64,000 nucleotides of DNA from positions 372,001 through 436,000 of the forward strand of contig JAJOHG010000018.1 in assembly GCA_021029095.1 (NCBI GenBank). Direction: 5' to 3'. A program made the translations under genes and the position numbers. Position 1 is the stretch's first letter. Every line of letters begins with the position of its first letter. Under the pieces are notes generated by a model. That model did not search any database, was not told where the DNA came from, and saw nothing but the letters and a program-made list of their open reading frames with translations. Below, in pieces: positions 60,373 to 64,000 of this stretch. Source of the stretch: Phellopilus nigrolimitatus (taxonomy: Eukaryota; Basidiomycota; Agaricomycetes; Hymenochaetales; Hymenochaetaceae).

Positions 60373-63300
60373 ATGGACTACGACGCGTACGATGCCATTC
60401 TCCACCATCTCTTTAAACAGACTCAGGGCGACGCCTGGTTTAAGCCTTCAGAGGAGAACGTTGCCGCCGGCGTCTGTCTTCGTGTTCAGCCTGGCCACTT
60501 CCGCGTCTTTCCTTACGAAAACCACTTCCTTGCCCCCTTCGAGGCCGCCGTTCGCTCTCTCAACCCTGTTGTTGCGTTGAAGATCCGCAGTGCCGCAGTT
60601 CATGCAGCGCTTGCAACTATGTAAGTGCCAACTTATCTTTCATCTTGATTCAGAATTAGACTGCTGATGGATGTTTTTCGGCTTGGCGGGCAGTCCGGAG
60701 GACGAGATTGCGCTCTATGTCGATCTTAACACCCGTATCCAGATACTAGACACCATGTCCCGCCTCCCGCGCGCCGACAAAGAGCAGTGCGCCGCATTCA
60801 TCGTAAGTATGCTGCCCGTTTCCAAAAGAATATAAAACTCACCCGCGTCTCCCCTCTTCATAGCGCGACGAGCGCGTACTCATCGTTTGGGCGGATGACC
60901 TCGATAACATTATTCCCCTATGCCGCGACTTCGAAGACAAGCTCATTAAGCTCGTCTGGCGTGCCCGCCCGCCACTCTCTTCCGCCGCATCTGCCGTCAC
61001 TATGGGCTCGGCCGGGTCGATTGGGCTTTCGAATTCGCTCGCGCCCTCATACCAGAATCTTACCGGACTTACAGACAAGTCCTCAGAAGCCTCTTCTCCC
61101 ACGAAGGAACGTGTCATAGATGAGAAGGAGGCTGCGGAGAAGGCCGCCGCACTCGCCAACGCGAAAAAAGGCTTCAGCTGGTTCGGATGGCGCACCACGA
61201 AAGAGAGGAAGGGGCTCACGCAGCCCAGCATGGGAAGCGGCGGTCGCACGGAGAAGCTCGGCGATTATGAGGCTGGTGAAGACGGCCCCGAGGCTCGTCC
61301 CATCCGCCTCTTCGCCCCGATCTATGGCGGTCTTGGTGCCGGAATGAGTATCTTCTTCGTTGGGAGCGGTATCAGTAAGTACAGAACTCTTTGCAATATT
61401 TTATGCTAAAGAGTGCTGAAACGTTCTTTTGGTTGTTTTACAGACATTATGGTTCAAGAGTGGATGCTCGACGGAAACGCCACGCGTTTCGCCATCCTCG
61501 CCACCGCGCCGTTCTTATTCTGCGTCTCTCTCGTGCGTTCTCTCACTTTTATCTTCTGTATCTCATTCGCTTATTTCTCTCACGTCGCTCTTAGTTCTTC
61601 GCGCTACAGGTGATCACGAACATATCTTATGTGCTGGGCCCAGTCGCGCAGTTCCACGAGAACAGCAAGTACTACAGCGCGGTCGCGCCCAAAGCGAACA
61701 AGCGTGTTGATAACGCACTCCCGCACATCACAATACAAATGCCCGTTTATAAAGAGAGCTTGAAGGAGACTATGTGCGTGCCATCTCTATTCTTCACCTC
61801 TTTAGCCACATACATTTTAGATGCATTACCAAGTGATACTGATGAAGTCATCTTAGCACGCCCTCTGTCGAGTCGCTCAAAAAGGCTATGCAGACGTACG
61901 CACGCCAAGGAGGGACGTCGACTATTTTCGTCAACGACGATGGTCTGCAGCTGCTCAAGCCCGACGAGCGCGCCTCCCGCCTTGAATTCTATGCGAACCA
62001 TGGCATCGGCTTCGTTGCCCGTCCGCCGCACTCGAACGATCCCGATGGGTTTCATCGTGCCGGTCGTTTCAAGAAGGCATCGAATATGAACTACGGCCTT
62101 GCACTTTCCTTGAAGCTGGAAAAGTGCATCAAGAAGCTCGAAGACGAGCTCTCACAGCGTCGCTCAGACAAGTCAAGCCGCGCGGCGAGCACCGTGGATT
62201 TGCAGTCGGCTCAACAGGACGTGTACGGCAATTACATCGAAGAGGACGACGAAGAAGACTACGATGACGACGAGAAGCTTGAGGAGCGCGCACTACAGAT
62301 GGCGATCGAGGAGACCTTCGAGGAGACGGGCAGCCGTTGGCGCCCGTGGGCGGCACACGCCCGCTCGCTGCGCGTCGGTGACATTATCCTCATCGTCGAC
62401 TCAGACACGATCGTACCAGAGGACTGCTTGCGCGATGCTGCGCGCGAGCTTGCGGAGTGCCCTGAGGTTGCAATTATCCAGCACGAATCGGATGTCATGC
62501 AGGTCGCTCACCACTATTTCGAGAATGGCATCGCTCATTTCACGCGCCGGATCAATCGCTGCATCTCGATGGCGTGTGCGAATGGCGAAGTCGCACCATT
62601 CGTCGGGCATAACGCATTCCTACGTTGGAGTGCAATCCAGGATGCGGCTTTCATAGACGAGGCTGATGGCCTGAAAAAGATCTGGTCGGAGGCGAACGTG
62701 TCCGAGGATTTCGACATGGCTCTCCGGCTACAGCTGAAAGGATACAGCATCCGCTGGGCGTCTTACTCGAATGGCGGATTCAAAGAGGGAGTTTCGCTTA
62801 CGTGCGACGACGAGCTGAACCGTTGGCAGAAGTATGCCTACGGTTGCAACGAGCTAATCTTCAACCCGCTAATCCACTGGTGGCGCAGGGGCCCGATCAA
62901 CAAGCAGCTGCACGTCTTTTTGTGGAGTGATGCACCGGTCCACTACAAAATCTCGATGATGAGCTACATGTTCTCGTATTACGGTATCGCCGCTGCTATT
63001 ATGCTCTCGCTGCTTAACTATCTGTTGCTTGGTTTTGCAATTGACATCGACGGGTTTTACATGCATTCCTTTGAGATCTGGCTTGCGTGTACGGTCGTAT
63101 TCCCTGGCGCGGGTAATCTTGGTTTCACCCTCCTCGAGTACCGCCTCGGCACGCGTTCCCTTCTCGAATCACTCATCGAGAACCTGACCTGGGTACCGTT
63201 CTTGTGAGTGTTTTCCCTTCGCACGTCTGTCATACCGGTTGTGTCTGACCGTCTCCAAACTATCTGCAGCTTTTTCTTTTTCGGCGGCCTGTCTATCCAT

Positions 63301-63606
63301 CTCACGCAGGCGCTCCTCGCTCATTTGTTCTCGTACAATATCACATGGGGCGCAACGAAGAAAGAGGTCGAGCGCTCCAATTTCTTCATCGAGGTGCCGA
63401 AAATATTGCGCCGCTTCTGGCTTGCGATCATCCTCAGCTTGCTCCTCGTCGCTATGATGATCGTGCTGAGCCTGCCCGTCGTGCCCGTCGAGTGGCAAGT
63501 GACCTCGTCGAGTTGGGCGGTCATCTTCCCGCTCGCGGTTACGGTTGGATGCCATCTCCTCTACCCGATTATTCTCAACCCATGGTTGATGATTTTTTCG
63601 TACTAA
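60373..63606 (+). CDS. Type-2 glycosyltransferase (GT2), fungal hyphal-growth type
   Basis: A processive-type membrane glycosyltransferase, roughly 900 residues in several exons. The N-terminal part (MDYDAYDAILHHLFKQTQ) precedes a membrane segment rebuilt across an intron (FLFCVSL|FFALQVITNISYVLG). Motifs in order: MPVYKESLKETI, IFVNDDGLQLL, GRFKKASNMNYGLAL, VDSDTIVPEDCLRD (the metal-binding D-x-D), EDFDMALRLQ (catalytic Asp region) and NRWQKYAYGCNELIF (Q..RW-like). C-terminal membrane helices end LLYPIILNPWLMIFSY, stop 63606. An acidic insertion, EEDDEEDYDDDEKLEE, lies between the catalytic motifs. The set of motifs matches the GT2 group needed for hyphal growth in filamentous ascomycetes (ZtGT2-like) rather than chitin synthase, since QRRRW is absent. 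The product polymer is unknown. Confidence 0.9.
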
Positions 63607-64000
63607 GCGTGCGTCTGTGGGCGCGGCGATAGTTGTTGCTTTGGATTTACGATGCGGACACTGTAGACGGGGCGAGCTTTATTTCTCTACTTTTTGCTAT
63701 GTTTGTCTGTTCTGCTTGTTTGTATACCTCTCGGTCTGCGTGTTTGTATATACGTCTTGGGTCCTTCTAGGTTTTTGTGTTGATACATACGCTCATCTCC
63801 CCCATAACGTCTAACATCCTCACGTACATCTTTTCGTACTTACTATCGTCACTTATTCCTCTCACGCAACTCGTCTCAAACTATGAAGAGTATATAGACG
63901 CACCTTGCTCATTTAGTCCAGACTGGTACGAACAATACAAACTGAGGTTGATGGGCTGCTCTAGAATTGCTTGGTTGGGTAAAATTAAAATTAGTTATCA
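63607..64000. other. 3' flank of the GT2 gene
   Basis: T-rich 3' UTR and flanking sequence to the window edge. Nothing else recognised. Confidence 0.5.

Noticed and set aside
60373..63606. Chitin synthase
   Set aside because: The QRRRW motif and chitin synthase domain order are absent. The NDDG and FKKASNMNY motifs point to the fungal GT2 group.
1..64000. A shared wall-building or secondary-metabolite gene cluster
   Set aside because: Wall-related genes (copper radical oxidase, KRE6, GT2) are separated by unrelated housekeeping genes, with no backbone synthase or tailoring set.

Overview
The window looks like nuclear DNA of a filamentous basidiomycete, most likely a wood- or litter-associated member of the Agaricomycetes. 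The evidence is many short GT-AG introns (mostly 50-70 nt, two of them GC-AG), dense genes on both strands, and families typical of that group: DUF7918 proteins, a WSC-domain copper radical oxidase and a Zn2Cys6 regulator. Genus assignment (for example Polyporales) is inference. No rRNA, tRNA, CRISPR, viral or recognisable transposon gene was found. Exon structures were joined by eye. Frame and stop checks closed exactly for the lipase, FHA protein, KISH and the small membrane protein.

Layout. 1-1254 (-) is a DUF7918 protein cut by the window edge. 2374-4611 (+) is a membrane class-3 lipase. 5264-6450 (+) is a basic nuclear-like protein. 7211-8914 (-) is an MFS transporter. 11054-13982 (+) is an FHA protein with a C-terminal membrane tail. 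14548-16130 (-) is a Ser/Thr kinase. 16923-22077 (-) is a SAC3/GANP mRNA-export factor. 23088-27020 (-) is a zf-4CXXC_R1 protein. 27392-29443 (+) is a NUG1/GNL3 GTPase. 29942-30514 (-) is a one-TM small protein. 32735-36879 (-) is a four-WSC copper radical oxidase. 40280-44214 (+) is a Zn2Cys6 transcription factor. 44870-45197 (-) is KISH, divergent from OMA1 (45377-47203, +). 47567-49315 (-) is a second DUF7918 protein. 50178-52935 (-) is a KRE6/SKN1 beta-glucan synthesis protein. 52936-60372 has no recognised gene. 60373-63606 (+) is a type-2 glycosyltransferase.

How the genes relate. This is mostly an ordinary housekeeping and cell-surface region, not a clear cluster. Three genes act at the wall or membrane surface (copper radical oxidase, KRE6, GT2). 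Others serve mRNA export and ribosome assembly (SAC3, NUG1), mitochondrial quality control (OMA1) and the secretory pathway (KISH). I see no convincing undescribed multi-gene system. The most notable local observations are a 15-nt microexon carrying the OMA1 zinc-site core, paired CACGTG boxes in the KISH/OMA1 promoter, two GC-AG introns, a 21-bp inverted repeat at the MFS gene's 5' end, and the 7.4-kb gene-poor stretch before GT2.
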